Shown: positions 63,339-64,000 of the stretch, one piece after another
Layout of the letters: every line of letters begins with the position of its first letter
Numbering within the stretch: the first letter of the stretch is position 1
Assembly (NCBI RefSeq): GCF_036014175.1
Contig: NZ_CP107917.1
Coordinates: 4,154,001 to 4,218,000 of the forward strand
Reading direction: 5' to 3'
DNA length: 64,000 nucleotides
DNA from: Streptomyces sp. NBC_00443
Lineage (GTDB): Bacteria; Actinomycetota; Actinomycetes; Streptomycetales; Streptomycetaceae
Made by a program: the position numbers and the translations under genes
The notes under the pieces: model-generated
The model's database searches: none
Told to the model about the DNA's origin: nothing
What the model saw: the letters and a program-made list of their open reading frames with translations, nothing else

Positions 63339-64000
63339 CTACTTGCTGAGCCCGGCCGACGTGCACGCGGACTTGTACTCACCCGCGCAGATCTCCGACA
63401 GCTCGTAGATCCCGTCGGCGAGGACGGTCTCCTCGATGTTCTTCTTCGTCAGGGCGACCACCGGCACCAGCAGGGCCGGGATGTCCTTGGCGGTCGGGCT
63501 GTCGACCTGGTCCTGGGTGAGGGAGTCGAACTGGATGTCCTTGCCCTGGACCTTGGCCACGGCCATTTCCGCGGCGCTCTCGGCCTCCTGCGGGTACGAC
63601 TTGTACACGCTCATGTACTGCTCGCCGCTCAGGATCCGCTGGATGGCGTCCAGTTCGGCGTCCTGTCCGGTGATGGGCGGCAGGTCGGTCACGCCCTCGG
63701 CCTGCAGGGCCTTGATGATGCCGCCGGCCATGCCGTCGTTGGCGGAGTAGACGCCCTTGATGTTGTTCGCGCCGATGGCCTTGATCGCCTCGGTCATGTT
63801 GGCCTGGGCGTTCTCCGGCTTCCAGTCCTTGGTGTCGTACGACTTGGCGACGTCGACCGAGCCGTTGAGCTCGGAGAGGGCGCCCGCCTTGAACTGCTTG
63901 GCGTTCGGGTCGGTGGGCGACCCGTTCATCATGACGATCTTGTCGGACGAGTCGACGTCCGGACCCATGGCCTCCATGAGGGAGCGGCCCTGCACCTCGC
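63339..64000 (-). CDS. sugar ABC transporter substrate-binding protein (C-terminal part)
   Basis: The last ~220 residues of a type-1 periplasmic-binding protein; the N-terminus lies beyond the right edge. Sequence fits the xylose/ribose (XylF-like) group: SSDKIVMMNGSPTDPNAKQFKAGA, DWKPENAQANMTEAIKAIGANNIKGVYSANDGMAGGIIKALQAEG, PPITGQDAELDAIQRILSGEQYMSVYKSYPQEAE. It would be a lipoprotein delivering a sugar to an ABC importer encoded elsewhere; no importer gene follows in the window. Confidence 0.92.
   Translation of the reverse strand, partial: EVQGRSLMEAMGPDVDSSDKIVMMNGSPTDPNAKQFKAGALSELNGSVDVAKSYDTKDWKPENAQANMTEAIKAIGANNIKGVYSANDGMAGGIIKALQAEGVTDLPPITGQDAELDAIQRILSGEQYMSVYKSYPQEAESAAEMAVAKVQGKDIQFDSLTQDQVDSPTAKDIPALLVPVVALTKKNIEETVLADGIYELSEICAGEYKSACTSAGLSK

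Overview
The window is high-GC actinobacterial DNA and almost certainly comes from a Streptomyces chromosome. The gene order asd-ask ... recR-ybaB ... purA ... CYP107P-type P450 ... kynurenine genes ... fba-pyrE ... clpB matches, from memory, the core-chromosome order of S. coelicolor near SCO3612-SCO3667. GTG and TTG starts, dense 4-8 bp start/stop overlaps and a common Streptomyces intergenic repeat (18300-18460) agree with this.

Layout. 1-983: SigE-family sigma factor with a coupled membrane protein running off the left edge. 1428-3760: asd and ask (aspartate pathway). 4039-8643: an insertion into the core holding a cyclodipeptide synthase overlapped by a CYP121-like P450 (a mycocyclosin-type diketopiperazine locus), an OmpR/HK pair and a secreted SnoaL-like protein. 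9132-10826: DUF5063, recR, ybaB. 11112-16729: SLATT protein, membrane-tethered PstS-like protein, Ser/Thr kinase, and a MarR/DJ-1 pair with twin palindromic operators. 16931-20694: aminotransferase, GntR regulator and small conserved proteins.

20937-26621 is the most unusual region. Three neighbouring genes (a TPR protein, a 128-aa helical protein and a 1159-aa membrane NACHT NTPase) each carry the same 14-residue RHIM-like motif, at the N-terminus of the two large proteins and at the C-terminus of the small one. This is the layout expected of an amyloid-templated receptor/effector system. The NACHT gene also has an in-frame TTA codon, so it may be bldA-dependent.

26718-34382: purA, a diacylglycerol-kinase-like protein, a GbsR-type regulator with an ABC exporter, a Uma2 nuclease and a CYP107P-like P450. 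34430-41157: two paralogous NarL-type two-component systems. One is translationally coupled to a membrane acyltransferase and a DUF1023 hydrolase, and both transcription units are preceded by the same 18-bp element. 41385-45115: tryptophan-to-anthranilate genes (TDO, kynureninase, probable formamidase) with a TetR gene. 45269-53320: MFS exporter, fba, pyrE, epimerase, membrane spermidine-synthase-like protein and others. 53701-59819: small proteins, an aminotransferase, and clpB behind an HspR-type HAIR operator. 60010-62793: a degenerate Rieske-like protein, a small secreted DSSWP-repeat protein and two related LuxR-type regulators. A partial sugar-binding lipoprotein gene runs off the right edge.

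Several genes (8764, 13637, 29112, 30843, 42460 and possibly 19295) are broken by single-base indels, nearly all in short G/C runs. This looks more like residual assembly error than real decay.
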